A stretch of DNA of 64,000 nt from Seiridium cupressi (Eukaryota > Ascomycota > Sordariomycetes > Amphisphaeriales > Sporocadaceae): positions 62,001 through 126,000 of the forward strand of contig JARVKI010000043.1 in assembly GCA_036674765.1 (NCBI GenBank), in the 5' to 3' direction. Each line of letters opens with the position of its first letter. Within the stretch, counting starts at the first letter, position 1. Below are positions 1 through 10,268 of the stretch, piece by piece. The notes under the pieces were generated by a model. The model had not been told where the DNA came from. It saw nothing but the letters and a program-made list of their open reading frames with translations, and made no database searches. Both the position numbers and the translations under genes were made by a program.

Positions 1-436
1 GTGCAGCTGCCTTGGGTGCATTTGAACATGTTTTCCAGGCTAAAGATCTGGTGAGCTCGATCTTGGGAATTAGAGGGACCGGCAGTTGCGGTGTTGGGCA
101 GCGACTCTTGTGCTTGAGCATTGCGAAGTTGATCTCCAGAGGGCATCGAGGTTCCCGCTTCCCAGGTTGACATGTCCACCACCCAGAAGACGAGAGCCCA
201 CCATTACTACTTTCTGCCACCGTCTCGTTGATCCCGGGGAATTCGGCATATGGGGATTTTAAGGCGTTGAAATCAAAATTATCCAGGGGACCATCGAGAG
301 ACAATGTGAGTATGTTCTGCTGGCGGGAGTCGAGCCCATGGATTACATCACTAGAGAAATCGCTGAGTTCATAGGACATCCCGCAGACACCCCGTAACGC
401 AGTCAATGCTGTGGATATAGACCACGGCATTGACAT
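1..436 (-). CDS. Partial hypothetical protein running off the left edge
   Basis: I do not recognise this protein. On the minus strand an open frame starts at an ATG at 436 (a stop lies just upstream) and reads to 208. A plausible 50-nt GT-AG intron (207-158) then joins it in phase to a second open stretch that reaches base 1. Both parts look coding: the first is polar with an acidic stretch (SLDGPLDNFDFNALKSPYAE), the second is Gln/Ser/Pro-rich and ends in FKCTQGSC, which could be the first Cys pair of a C2H2-like finger. That finger is only a guess, because the frame is cut by the window edge. If the intron is wrong, the two frames would instead be separated by a frameshift. Confidence 0.4.
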   Translation of the reverse strand, partial: MSMPWSISTALTALRGVCGMSYELSDFSSDVIHGLDSRQQNILTLSLDGPLDNFDFNALKSPYAEFPGINETVAESSNGGLSSSGWWTCQPGKREPRCPLEINFAMLKHKSRCPTPQLPVPLIPKIELTRSLAWKTCSNAPKAAA

Positions 437-1232
437 GGTCCCCCCGGAGCATCATTGCAGTTAGTAGAGTCTTAGCGACCAAATCTTCGAGAATCTTACG
501 AATAGTCCACAGCGATAAGTGCTAATCCGGACAAGGCATTTTGGGGTGTTTTTTCAGTAATTCCTAGATATTTAATAATCCTTTTTTAACTAGGTACCGT
601 AGGCGATCGGTCAAGAAGTTATAATGCGAACGTCCACGAGGAGTTGCAAGTTATCGAGTAAGGCTATCATTGCATGACGAACACTTTATACATAGTTGCA
701 ATAACTGGCCGTCCGGTACGGCCGACATCGTTGTGAGGCCTCACGATCTGAGGCCAAACGGTGTGAGGCCAATTAGATGTCTTCAGATCAGCCTTCCAGC
801 CTGCACTTGCGGCCCTCTGGATCGAAGTCGCCGTGAGCAAAGAACTTTTGGAGGCCCGGCTTATTGCATCCCTAATCGCCGTCTGGTGCGCTGCCACGGG
901 CTATCGCGGCGTAGACCTGAGAGCTTGTGATTGCTGTGTGCGACTATCTTGGTCTGGTGCGTCGTGATTGAACAAGTTTTATTGATCAGTAAAGCAGTCG
1001 CGATACCGAGTCACGGCGTTCATTTATGAGAGAAACTTGTATTTATCTTCTATTTATCTACAAGACTATAGGGGTATAACCGTCCGCGATGCAGAACTCC
1101 TGAAAACATCATGTTGGTAGGGATTTGAAGCATAATGCAGCCGTATGAGCTTGCTCATAGGTCACTCTTGTTGACTGTGAAATAGTCTCTCTAAACCAGG
1201 TCTACTTCTGACATGATTCACTCTTTACCACT
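437..1232. other. Intergenic, no gene seen
   Basis: Upstream region of the left-edge partial gene and downstream region of the sterol acyltransferase. The ORFs at 667-930 on both strands are short, Arg-rich and overlap each other, with no family motif. I see no RNA gene or repeat here. Confidence 0.5.
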
Positions 1233-3012
1233 CTATACCAAGACGTAGAGGGAACAGATCTGGCAAATGTTAGTATGTTGAGCGGCAAATAGATACACGA
1301 AAGAAAACTTACCAAGCTTAAGCCTAGGATCATACTGCACCAGAAAACGACATTATTCGCCGTCTTCCTGTTTCTGACCCACTTCGTCTTCTGCAGCACA
1401 ACCAGAGGCAGTTGCAACATCTGACACACGAAACCATAACCTCGCAGTTTCTTCGTGATGCATGCCATCACAATCTCATGACCAATGGCACTAATCAAGA
1501 AAGTAATGACCGTAGCCATGCCCCGCCCGATCTTTGGCTTCGAGGTGGCGTACACGTGTCTCCTGAGGAAGGAGTAGACCGGCACATTCCATTCTCGAGA
1601 GAATTCCATCCAGTCTGTGCTGTTCCACCAGTCGGCGTAGAAATGACGATCTGCAAAGTAGGTAATCTCGGCAAATGCACCAAGAACGTACTCGAAGATG
1701 ACCAGAAAGACGAGGAGGAATGTAAGCATGAACGGGAAAAGCAGCCAGGAAATACTCTCGGCTAAAATGAGTAGAATCTCAGTGACCGAAGACACTGACT
1801 CCAATCGAATGTGCGATTCTTGCAGGACGGGCAAGATGTACTCTTCGGAAATGATGGTCAGGAGAAAAATGCAGCCGAATGTTGCTATGATCTTGGCAAT
1901 CAAATTCGTCCAGTTGATTGCCGAAGTTCGAGGATACTCGAGTTCGTAGCATAAGGTCGGACAAAGGAGGTAGTCCCAATAGTTGGCCCATGTCAAGTTG
2001 CGCGGGTATGTGATGTTGCCAATAGGGCTTGTCAACTCCCGAGCCAGGTCTTCCCTGAGCTGACCGACGCCTTCGCCGTCAGAGTCACTATCATGCGGCT
2101 TTCCATCGTTGGTCAATGTGCCCATCGGGTTATCGACACTCGGATATTGGTATGCAGGGGCTTTGGACGCCGTAGACGGATTGTCCAAGGCATGCAAGCG
2201 CTTCTCGGTTTCTGAAAGGTGTCCATTGTAAAAGGCATACGAGTGCATCTTCATGAGAAGCACCATAGTGTGCAACACCAAGAATACTTGCGCCGTCCAT
2301 GTCCACTGCAGAAGGAAGGGGATCGCAATCCAGAACGCCAACCAAACTACTTGGTAAATGCTCTGAATTGCCATTCCCCCCTTCCGCCATGTCATGGCAC
2401 CCTTGCTTTCTCTAAAGATCTTGTGTAGGGGCAAGCTAACAGCCGTGCTCACGACCATAAGAAAGTCGGCTATAGCCAGATGCCATAGCTTGACCGTAAA
2501 CAGAGTCCAGATCTGTATTCTTAACGGGTGGCCCGTATCCTTGATGTTGCGCAGGCCAGTCGTGATGGCCATAATGGCGAGACCAATCCAGAAGAGATTG
2601 AAGAAGCCATGGAAGTCCCTGTAGTCGGATGTAGGGTCGAAATGTGATACGCGCGATGTGAAGTCTACCGTGGGGAAGAGTCGTCGCCTCTGTTCGGCTC
2701 GTACTTGCTTTCGCGCGCTCGAGAGAGCTTTCGCGGAGTGAGGCGCATCCTCGGCGATGGGTGTTGACCTACCACTGAACCAAGTTGTCAGTACGCGACA
2801 TCGAGAAGCAATGCGATCAGCCCTGTTGCTTACCTCGTCACCCCTGAAGATATGTCCTCGCTCGGTGTCGCCAGAAATCCATTCGCGTGGGCGGTGCTGA
2901 ACTCCCGAGCCAGCTCAGAGACCTGCGCATGTTGTGGCTTTCGGGGTCTTGGGCGAAGAATGTGATCATCGTGGCCATTGGCGGCTGCCGCCTCGCTGCC
3001 AGTCGAAGCCAT
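1233..3012 (-). CDS. Sterol O-acyltransferase (ACAT/ARE family, MBOAT)
   Basis: Esterifies sterols with fatty acyl-CoA at the ER membrane to make steryl esters for storage. Three exons are supported: 3012-2834, 2774-1313 and 1259-1233. The last is a tiny exon giving ICSLYVLV before the stop, a typical ARE-like C-terminus. Total is about 555 aa, normal for fungal ARE proteins. Motifs seen: the FYxDWWN acyltransferase signature (FYADWWN, about residues 438-444) and the active-site His in SAIGHEIVM (about 492), with many membrane segments. The N-terminus is soluble and polar, as usual. An alternative acceptor at 2768 would remove two residues. A DGAT1-type diacylglycerol acyltransferase shares these motifs, but the long N-terminus and C-terminal sequence favour ARE1/ARE2. 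Confidence 0.9.
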
Positions 3013-4334
3013 ACTGAGATCCCTTGTTGAGCTTATCTGTAATTTTTCGGTTCAGGGTTTACGCAGGTGAGATCTTGGGCTGGTGTTAAAGCGCGACGAG
3101 GACAGAGTTGCAGGTTGAGGCGTTGAGCTATCCAGAGCTTATCGAAGGACACCTGGGTAGTGGCGAGACGGCGCGATTCATACGCAAGTAGACGGCGATT
3201 GCGTCCTTGTCGCCGAGCTGTCAGGCCACGGTGTCGTGGAGCTTTATGAAGAAGCGTCTGATGTCGATAATCATCTGATGGCTGAGCCGAGGCTTTCTTG
3301 ATACATCTTTCAGGGGCTTTTCCCTCCCGCTGGCAATCTTCGATTGTGGGTTGTACTGAGTCCTCCGTTGAATTGCAACCCACCCGACCCCGGGAGGCGT
3401 CATGCAAGGATCCGTTTCGGGGGCCGACAGTTAGCGCGACGTCAATGATGAACCTGACAGCCATTACGTCACCCCCGTCTGCAACATCCCGACTTATCCT
3501 TCTCGACGTCTATGTGCGACCGAATAGAGAATAGGCATACGTCAGAACATCAACTTTGAGATGAAGTGCTTTACTCAAAGCAGTAAGTAGGATGCAATGG
3601 TAATCGGGGTTTTGGGAAGGGATCCTACATTGTGCAGCGGCCTGTCATCCTATTCAGTGGGTCGCATTGTTGGCGTTGCTCCTAGGCTGCCGGATTCCAG
3701 AGCATATTGTTTGTTGCTTCCAATGCCGAGGATTCCGTAAGCTATTCATGGATGTTGTTGCAAGGCACAGGAGGCACAACGTTGGGCGCCGCCATGGCTA
3801 TCCGAGGAGGCCTTGATGCTCAAGAGTTCCGTCTCTCCCTCCATCCCACGATTCGTTGATGAGAGCTTCCTTCGTTAGCGTAGTCCAAGGCTTAGTCCTC
3901 GTATTTTACATTTATGATATATGTACCTAGTATTAGTTTCTCCTAAGCTATGTGCTGTAATCATAACGGGAAGTGTTATGGTTATCCTTGGAGTACCCCA
4001 TACTGCGCGTGCAAAGTCTATTCTAAATGTTAGCTTTCCCTGGTTCATCTGCCAAGGCGCTTAATGCCGACCACCATGACCTCTACCGGCGGCTCAAGTG
4101 GGATCACAGCTGAAACTGCCGATTACCCCTGTCATATCCCTGAAGCGCCAGCCTCTTGTTGGAACTTCGCAACGTAGCAAACATTGCTCGCAATACCTCA
4201 ATTGAAGACAAAATCCAAGTCTCAAGGTTATTCGGGCTGGTCCCTATTACTATCATTTCTTGGAGTAGTTTCATTGTTCACGATAGCCTCACTTGCGCCA
4301 CCTCTATCCCCGCAGTCATCGATCCCTTGTCAAC
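3013..4334. other. Intergenic, leader of the acyltransferase gene
   Basis: Holds the promoter and 5' leader of the minus-strand acyltransferase. A 143-codon minus-strand ORF (3033-3464) lies in the leader but has no recognisable motif. The part near 3900-3960 is AT-rich. Upstream of the small membrane protein a further hydrophobic open stretch (around 4235-4300, another frame) could be an unrecognised 5' exon, but I could not join it with splice sites. Confidence 0.4.
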
Positions 4335-4769
4335 ATGCGCATCCTCACAAACATCTTCCTAGTTCTCTTAGTTCTCGGCGTCGCCAGACTGAACACATAC
4401 ACTAAGTCACCAGACCTCACTCCGGCAGAGTCCAATGTTTTGAGAACCATTACATATGGCGTCGGCAGCGGGCTTCTCATAAACACCGTCTGCGGGATAG
4501 CGGCACCCAGCCTGGACCCGGAGATCCCGTCATCTGACAGCTTCATGAGCTGCGCGCCATTCGGCATAGGCGGCTCTCTCATCGTGGCGAGGATATACGT
4601 TTTCACTACGGGAGGATGGGGACCGGAGCACTGGTGGTATCTGAACCAATTACCTAAGCTGGCTGAGAACGGCATCCGAGGTGTGCTTGGGCTAAACCAT
4701 AAGCCCCAGCCTGTGAAGCCGGTCTTTCCGGTCAAGCAAGAGCAGATCCCAGTCCGGAGTGAACTTTAG
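4335..4769 (+). CDS. Small predicted membrane protein, function unknown
   Basis: I do not recognise a family. The ATG at 4335 opens 144 codons. The N-terminus is hydrophobic (NIFLVLLVLGVARL, about residues 5-18) and could be a signal anchor. There are further hydrophobic stretches around YGVGSGLLINTVCGIAA and FGIGGSLIVARIYVF, followed by a WGPEHWWYLNQLPKL segment and a Pro-rich basic tail. Glycine-rich hydrophobic helices suggest a two- or three-pass membrane protein. The frame is open further upstream but without an ATG, so a 5' exon may be missing. It sits alone between the acyltransferase and the amidoligase gene. Confidence 0.5.
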   Translation: MRILTNIFLVLLVLGVARLNTYTKSPDLTPAESNVLRTITYGVGSGLLINTVCGIAAPSLDPEIPSSDSFMSCAPFGIGGSLIVARIYVFTTGGWGPEHWWYLNQLPKLAENGIRGVLGLNHKPQPVKPVFPVKQEQIPVRSEL

Positions 4770-5035
4770 GTGTTTGTCTGGGGGATTTTCGTGCCTTGAA
4801 GGGTTTGTGTAGGCCGCGAATACCGTCTGCTTGTTTGGACTTGGGATTTGGGGAGGGTATATTAAACGAGGTGTATGAATGGAGAAAACTGGCGTGCGGC
4901 AGCAGCCCAGTGTGAATACGATTATATCTACGGTATATGGGATTTTACTTACCTTGGTCGAACTTACCTTTTCGGCCTACCTGGGGTTTCTTCGCCCACC
5001 TTATGTCAGACCTACCTTATCGATTTACCCAATAT

Positions 5036-6733
5036 TCATGATGGTCTTTGAATCGGCGTCGGCGTGTCGAATGCTGGCGGAGAGGGTGGTGGATCAACCG
5101 TCGGTCCCGCCATATTCACTCGTTGGTCATGTGTCGTGCTCTCAATGTAGTCCGCAGGATCGCCGCAACCTATTGCCTCCAGGAACTCTCTGAGCGGACC
5201 GGCATATGCCTGTGGGTTCGCTTCAACATAATAACACCGTAACGCCACCTGATCGAGGAGGTTCCAGTCCATGTCAACGGCTGCCCACTCACACACACGA
5301 ACACAAATGTATATCCACCGCGCGATCCAGTCGGGATTGATGCTGCCAGCCGCTTGTCGGAACTCGATGGTCGGTTTCTTGGCCTCATCCTCTACGGCGG
5401 TGCGGCCTAAGGGGTAATAACTATCGAATTGATACGCTGCCGATGCCATGTAGTGCAGGTACATCAATCTGCCGATCTGGCCAGATGTCGTGCACTTCTT
5501 GAGCTCATCAAGACCCTCATCTATTGAGATGTCCTGGATTGGATCAAACCGAGATAAGACGTTGTCCATGGCCTGCGCGGCAGTCATACCTCTAGCGAGC
5601 TGGCAATGTTGACGATTCCGAGCACATTGGTTGTTAGCGTGCCTGTGGCTTGGATGGATCTCGTTCATGATTGCATCAATCGTCCAGATCAGACAGGCCA
5701 TCCTCCGCAGCGGCGCAGGACCTATGCGATCTGGTCCCATACCTACATGTACATGCATACCACAACTCGGGTTGATATGCATTTTGAACTGCTGCTTAAC
5801 CATATCGACTACGCGCATAACCTCTTGGAAAGACTCTGGTGTCGCCCTCATGGCCGGTGAAATCAGCTCGACAGGCATTGCACAAGTGGTTCGTATCCAT
5901 GGATCAACTCCGGTCCCGGCCATGTGGCCGTCCACGCCTGCTGTCAGGCTGAGACTGGAATCCCACCGAAGCGTCCAACGGTGGTAAATAGGGTCACGAC
6001 TATTCGCTGAGTACCGGGTGGCGGGCGGCGCTCCGGGGGGAGACACGGGCACGGCTTGATCCGCGTCATAATTATTAATATCAAGACCCAGGTCCCGCAG
6101 GCTTTGAATCATGGAATTCAGAGCAGTGGATTCGTCTCCGTCGGAAGGGATCAAAACATAGCCCGAGCCATTCCTACTGATGATTTCCGGGTCCTCAAAT
6201 TTCTGATACTGGCGCAGAACCTTGTAAAATCCAAAGAACTCGATCTCCACTCCGAATGTCATTGGGGACTCGGGCTCCGGAACCGCTGGGTTGGGAGGTA
6301 CCGCTTGGGCCGGAGCTGCAATTTCGACATGTGCGGCATGTGCCTCAATAGCGACAACCTGTCTGAAGTTCAGGTCCGCAGCCCACTTCTCTGGTGCAAA
6401 GGGATTGGAGTCCTTAAGCTGGGACCAGTCAACCTTGGAGTAGTCCGGCATAGAAGGGTCACTGTCTACCCCAGGATGGTCACTATGCAGCATAATATCG
6501 ATGTCGCTGTCCGGCGTGGAGAGGTCATCATCTAGCACGGGAAGATCGTCATTCACGGCATGAGCCGCAAGAAACTCGTCACGATACTCTTCATAGGCCA
6601 TATCGGTGATGGCCTCGCCAAGTGCTGTATGAAACTCTTCAGGCATCATAAGACGATTGCCATGTGTCAAATTCCACTCTTCAAGCGTCATGGACCTGGA
6701 AACGTCGCCATCGTGCATATGATGGTCAGCCAT
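5036..6733 (-). CDS. Amidoligase-fold protein (putative Amidoligase_2 family)
   Basis: Single exon of 565 codons from the ATG at 6733; codons upstream lack an ATG. The first 155 residues are acidic and Pro/Ala-rich and probably disordered. The conserved domain begins at FGVEIEFFGF (about residues 160-169), the Glu-containing first strand of the glutamine-synthetase-like amidoligase fold. It continues with a VELISP motif, a CGMHVHVG strand with metal-type His residues and a late PTIEFRQAAG strand. In this superfamily such residues bind Mg-ATP for carboxylate-amine ligation. Fungal members have no known substrate. No signal peptide or membrane segment is seen. No biosynthetic partner gene lies beside it; the neighbours are a small membrane protein and a flavin monooxygenase. 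Confidence 0.8.
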   Translation of the reverse strand: MADHHMHDGDVSRSMTLEEWNLTHGNRLMMPEEFHTALGEAITDMAYEEYRDEFLAAHAVNDDLPVLDDDLSTPDSDIDIMLHSDHPGVDSDPSMPDYSKVDWSQLKDSNPFAPEKWAADLNFRQVVAIEAHAAHVEIAAPAQAVPPNPAVPEPESPMTFGVEIEFFGFYKVLRQYQKFEDPEIISRNGSGYVLIPSDGDESTALNSMIQSLRDLGLDINNYDADQAVPVSPPGAPPATRYSANSRDPIYHRWTLRWDSSLSLTAGVDGHMAGTGVDPWIRTTCAMPVELISPAMRATPESFQEVMRVVDMVKQQFKMHINPSCGMHVHVGMGPDRIGPAPLRRMACLIWTIDAIMNEIHPSHRHANNQCARNRQHCQLARGMTAAQAMDNVLSRFDPIQDISIDEGLDELKKCTTSGQIGRLMYLHYMASAAYQFDSYYPLGRTAVEDEAKKPTIEFRQAAGSINPDWIARWIYICVRVCEWAAVDMDWNLLDQVALRCYYVEANPQAYAGPLREFLEAIGCGDPADYIESTTHDQRVNMAGPTVDPPPSPPAFDTPTPIQRPS

Positions 6734-8286
6734 GATCAGAATCTTCAGAATGTAGTCAATAGTATATTGGGATTTCGGCAATTCTAAGTGTGGTGAGACT
6801 CGATAAGCAGATGTGAGTGTGGTGGTGTGCTTCCCGTATTCTCGCCGACGATATCAAACCTTGGTATCTATATGTTTCTACTACTGTCGTAAGACCAAGT
6901 ACCTGTTCACAATCCTTTGCGCTTAGGCAATGCTACTGTGCCGCCAACATTTTCATTGTTGAGAATATACGATACAAGGACTTGGTTATTCTTATAGTCA
7001 GTGTCCTCCATGCTAGTATGCGTATCTGAATACTTCTGTTCGGTAGACGAGGAATCTGTATAGTTCCATACTGGACAAAACACAGACAAGACAAATCACA
7101 AGAGTGACCCAGTGTGTTCTATTTCAATTTATATTGTCATAAGACGCTAGGACGAGCCTTGCCCATTACCCGGTGAGATAACCTGCTTTCCTTAGCAAAC
7201 CGGCGAACGAGCCTACGGGTTGCTCCTCAAGAGCTCCAGATGCCCGAGCAGTCCCATTGCAATCGCCAGGCCATCCAACACACAGAACATCCCCGCTGCT
7301 CACACACTTGATGAATACTCGTTAATTATCTCTCCAAGCTGTGTCCGGGAGAGCCTTAGACCATGTCGGAACATATTCTGCCCCCCTCCCCTCCAGCGCA
7401 CGCGCACACCAAGGCGCAAACATTGCAGTTCGTCTCCAGTTCTCCATATCCATTACATCGACTAGAACACGGGCGCGAGAGGCAAAGTCGCCTAATCTCT
7501 CGACTCCCACAATCTAGCCGAGATCTACGCGCCCTAGAACTTGGCAGTGTTATAGGTGCTGCCAGCGTCCCCTCAGTGTCAGATGCTGACCCGCGGGTTA
7601 CAAGAATGAACGCGCCCAACAGGGCTAGAATGGGAAGAGACTTGTTGAACTACATCGAAAATTTCGAGTCAACTGACAATGAAAACTAGAAAGTGGTACT
7701 ATAAGAGAAATCGTGGGATATCCTTACTAGAATCATAGCTAATAGAAGCTCAAATGACTGTTATGCTGGCGCTGTTCTTACTTGAGGAGAGCACAAAAAG
7801 ATATTCATTGATAATGCCAATAAAGACTTCAAAGAACGAAGGGTCGAGGAAAAAGCATACATGGCTTTGTTTGGAGAGGAGCTATTTATTGGACCATCGT
7901 GGGTGTGAATAGGAAGCAGTTTACAATGGATTATACTTCTTTCATCAGTATTCTGCGAGCATTCACCGCCGGGTACGCTTCAGACTTGGGGACGGGAGAC
8001 TACACAATGATATGTCACCTGCTGCTCAGTACTGGAGTGTCCGACTCTTAATCACCTATGGAGGTTCTACGACCACCGCACTGTCCTGGCTGTGGTAAGG
8101 TTTCATGAAATATACTGGTCAATGGAAGACGAGTCACACACACACACACAGAAACCCGGTCACCATTGGCCGAGATGAAATGATGAAACGGTCCCTAGCT
8201 TTAGTTTTCCATGAACTGGGTGTACCTTCTAACATATGTATATCGATGTGGTCTTTGCTAGCGTGGTATTATCGTATTCGGAAAAA
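6734..8286. other. Intergenic, 1.5 kb, no supported gene
   Basis: Contains the amidoligase promoter and the region past the flavin monooxygenase stop. A 108-codon plus-strand ORF at 7363-7689 overlaps minus-strand ORFs of similar length and has no motif, so I do not call it. A short CA dinucleotide run lies near 8135-8150. Confidence 0.5.
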
Positions 8287-10268
8287 TCAATGTGAGAACG
8301 GTCTCATCTTGAACTCGGTATCATCCTCAGGCGTTCCTAATACCGGCACACTCTGAAACCTTGGCTCGATATACCACGCCGGGTCACCACCAAACTCACC
8401 CTTGTCATTTACCTTGGTGTGCGTGAGACTCCACCCATTACCCAGCCACCGCATCTTATTCTCGCCCCCAGGGACGCTTTCCCATTCGTAATCTTCCCAT
8501 CTAGGCGCCCTCAAAGCTTCCAGTGCATGCATCGTGCTGCCTGGCCACAACCCGGTGATTCGGTCTCCCTTTCCGCCTTCGCTCTTGTACCACGAGTTGC
8601 ACTGATCCGTGTATACCGTCTTCTGGAAGTACATACGGCAGTAATCAGCCCAATCAGCGACTCTCTCCTTCTTGATCTCTATCGACGCGTAGTCCTCCTT
8701 TTGCATCTTCCGGATACACTTGACGATATAGTCGCCTTCGGTCTCGAGAATCATGGTTAATGACCCGCTCCCAATCGCCGAGTTTGGTCCTAGCATCATG
8801 AAGAAATTCGGGAACCCATCAACAGCCAACGAAAGGTACGCCTCAGAATGTGGCGTAAAGCGCTCTTTGAGTGAGAGACCGTTGGCGCCGTAGATGGGGA
8901 AGGGAGGAGCACCGATGACGTTGAAACCAGTCGCACAGACGAGACAATCAAGATCAACTTGACGTCCACTTCGTAACAAGATTCCTTGAGAGTTTACCTC
9001 TGCGATAGGATCAGTGATGAAGTCGACGTTCGACTCGACCAATGCCTCAAGGTATCCAGGACCAGGGGTGGTACGTCTACATCCGACGGCGAAGGAGGGT
9101 ACAAGAAAGTCGGCAATTTCGGGCTTTGCAGATAAGCGTTCTTTCATAGCTGCACGGAAGGCCTCAAGGGCTGTGCGCTGCATCCCGGAGTCTTTCATAG
9201 AGACGGCGTGTATAGTATTTCCATCCTCCTCAATAGCCTTACGAAAGGCTAGTAACTTCTCGGGGTTGTTTGCGAACTCTTCTCTTTGCTCTTTCGAGAC
9301 TGGAAGATTTATTTGTTAGCTGCCAAAGTAAAGAGGCGAGGCCAGGGATATCAACTCACATTCGAATGTCTGGGGATCTAATCCAAGTTTGCGCATGACC
9401 ACTAGACCTGTAAGTTTGACGTGCCGCGATATGTTTCGGCATAGGTTATAGGAATTGTATTGACTGCTGATAGAGTGCGTATAAGGGGTCCGGTCCACTT
9501 ACTATCGCCAAAGGGGTTTGTGATCCATGTCTTGCTTCTGACAAAACATGAGAGGCGAGTTCCTTCGATCCTCTGAAGACTCGGGACAATCTGAATAGCG
9601 CTCGAGCCGTTTCCAATGACGCCAATTCTCTTGTCCTTGAAAGCGTAATCCTTCTTCCATAGGGCAGAGTGCATGACCTGTCCGCCGAAGCTTTTCAGAC
9701 TGGGGATATCTGGCCATGCTGGGTCACTTAGGTTTCCCCTGGCAGATATGAGCACGTCCGCATCATCCTCGAACGCGCCGCCAGTCTGATGGTTTCGAAC
9801 ATGGAGCTGCCATTTCTTGGACGAGGGATCCCATTTACAACTCTCGACCTCATGCCGAAGCTTGACGAAGCGCATGACCCCATATTTATCAGCTACACGC
9901 TGAAGATAAGCGCAAATCTCAGCCTGCGGTGCGTACATGGACGACCAATCTGGATTCGGTTCAAATGAGTACTGATAACTATGTGAGGGTACATCGCAAG
10001 CGCAGCCTGCCGTATCAAGTTATTAAGCCATTCATCTCATATAGTCATGGAAGGAAAGCTCGCCTGGGTATCTGTTCACCCACCAGGTCCCGCCCGCAGC
10101 TTCATTCTTCTCGTATATCTGCAGGTCAACGTTGCGAAGTCGCTGAGGGATTCGGATTCCCAGATATATGCCTGAGTATCCTGCACCAATGACCCGGACC
10201 TTGAGCCTGCGCTGGTTCTCTATAGGCTCATCTTTCAATGAGAATTCAGGCGACACTTGAACAGACAT
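8287..10268 (-). CDS. Baeyer-Villiger-type FAD/NADPH monooxygenase
   Basis: Flavoprotein that inserts one oxygen atom into a ketone or similar substrate using NADPH and O2. Four exons: 10268-10064, 10006-9503, 9407-9360 and 9299-8287, total 589 aa, usual for the family. In order: FAD-binding VIGAGYSGIYLG (near residue 25), GGTWWVNRYPG, CACDVPSHSYQYSF, the Baeyer-Villiger fingerprint FGGQVMHSALWK (FxGxxxHxxxW followed by K rather than the common P/D), the NADPH-binding GNGSSAIQ, and a C-terminal catalytic half with CATGF. Intron 1 (10007-10063) has a GC donor, needed to restore the conserved NRYPGCACDVP stretch. No signal peptide is seen. Substrate is unknown; no polyketide or terpene synthase lies in the window. 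Confidence 0.88.

Noticed and set aside
3033..3464. 143-codon minus-strand ORF in the acyltransferase leader
   Set aside because: Basic, low-complexity, no motif, overlaps other frames of similar length; most likely leader sequence.
6056..6535. 159-codon plus-strand ORF
   Set aside because: Lies wholly antisense to the amidoligase gene, which has clear family motifs.
7363..7689. 108-codon ORF in the gap before the monooxygenase
   Set aside because: No motif, Ser/Pro/His/Arg-rich, and equal-length ORFs occur on the other strand.
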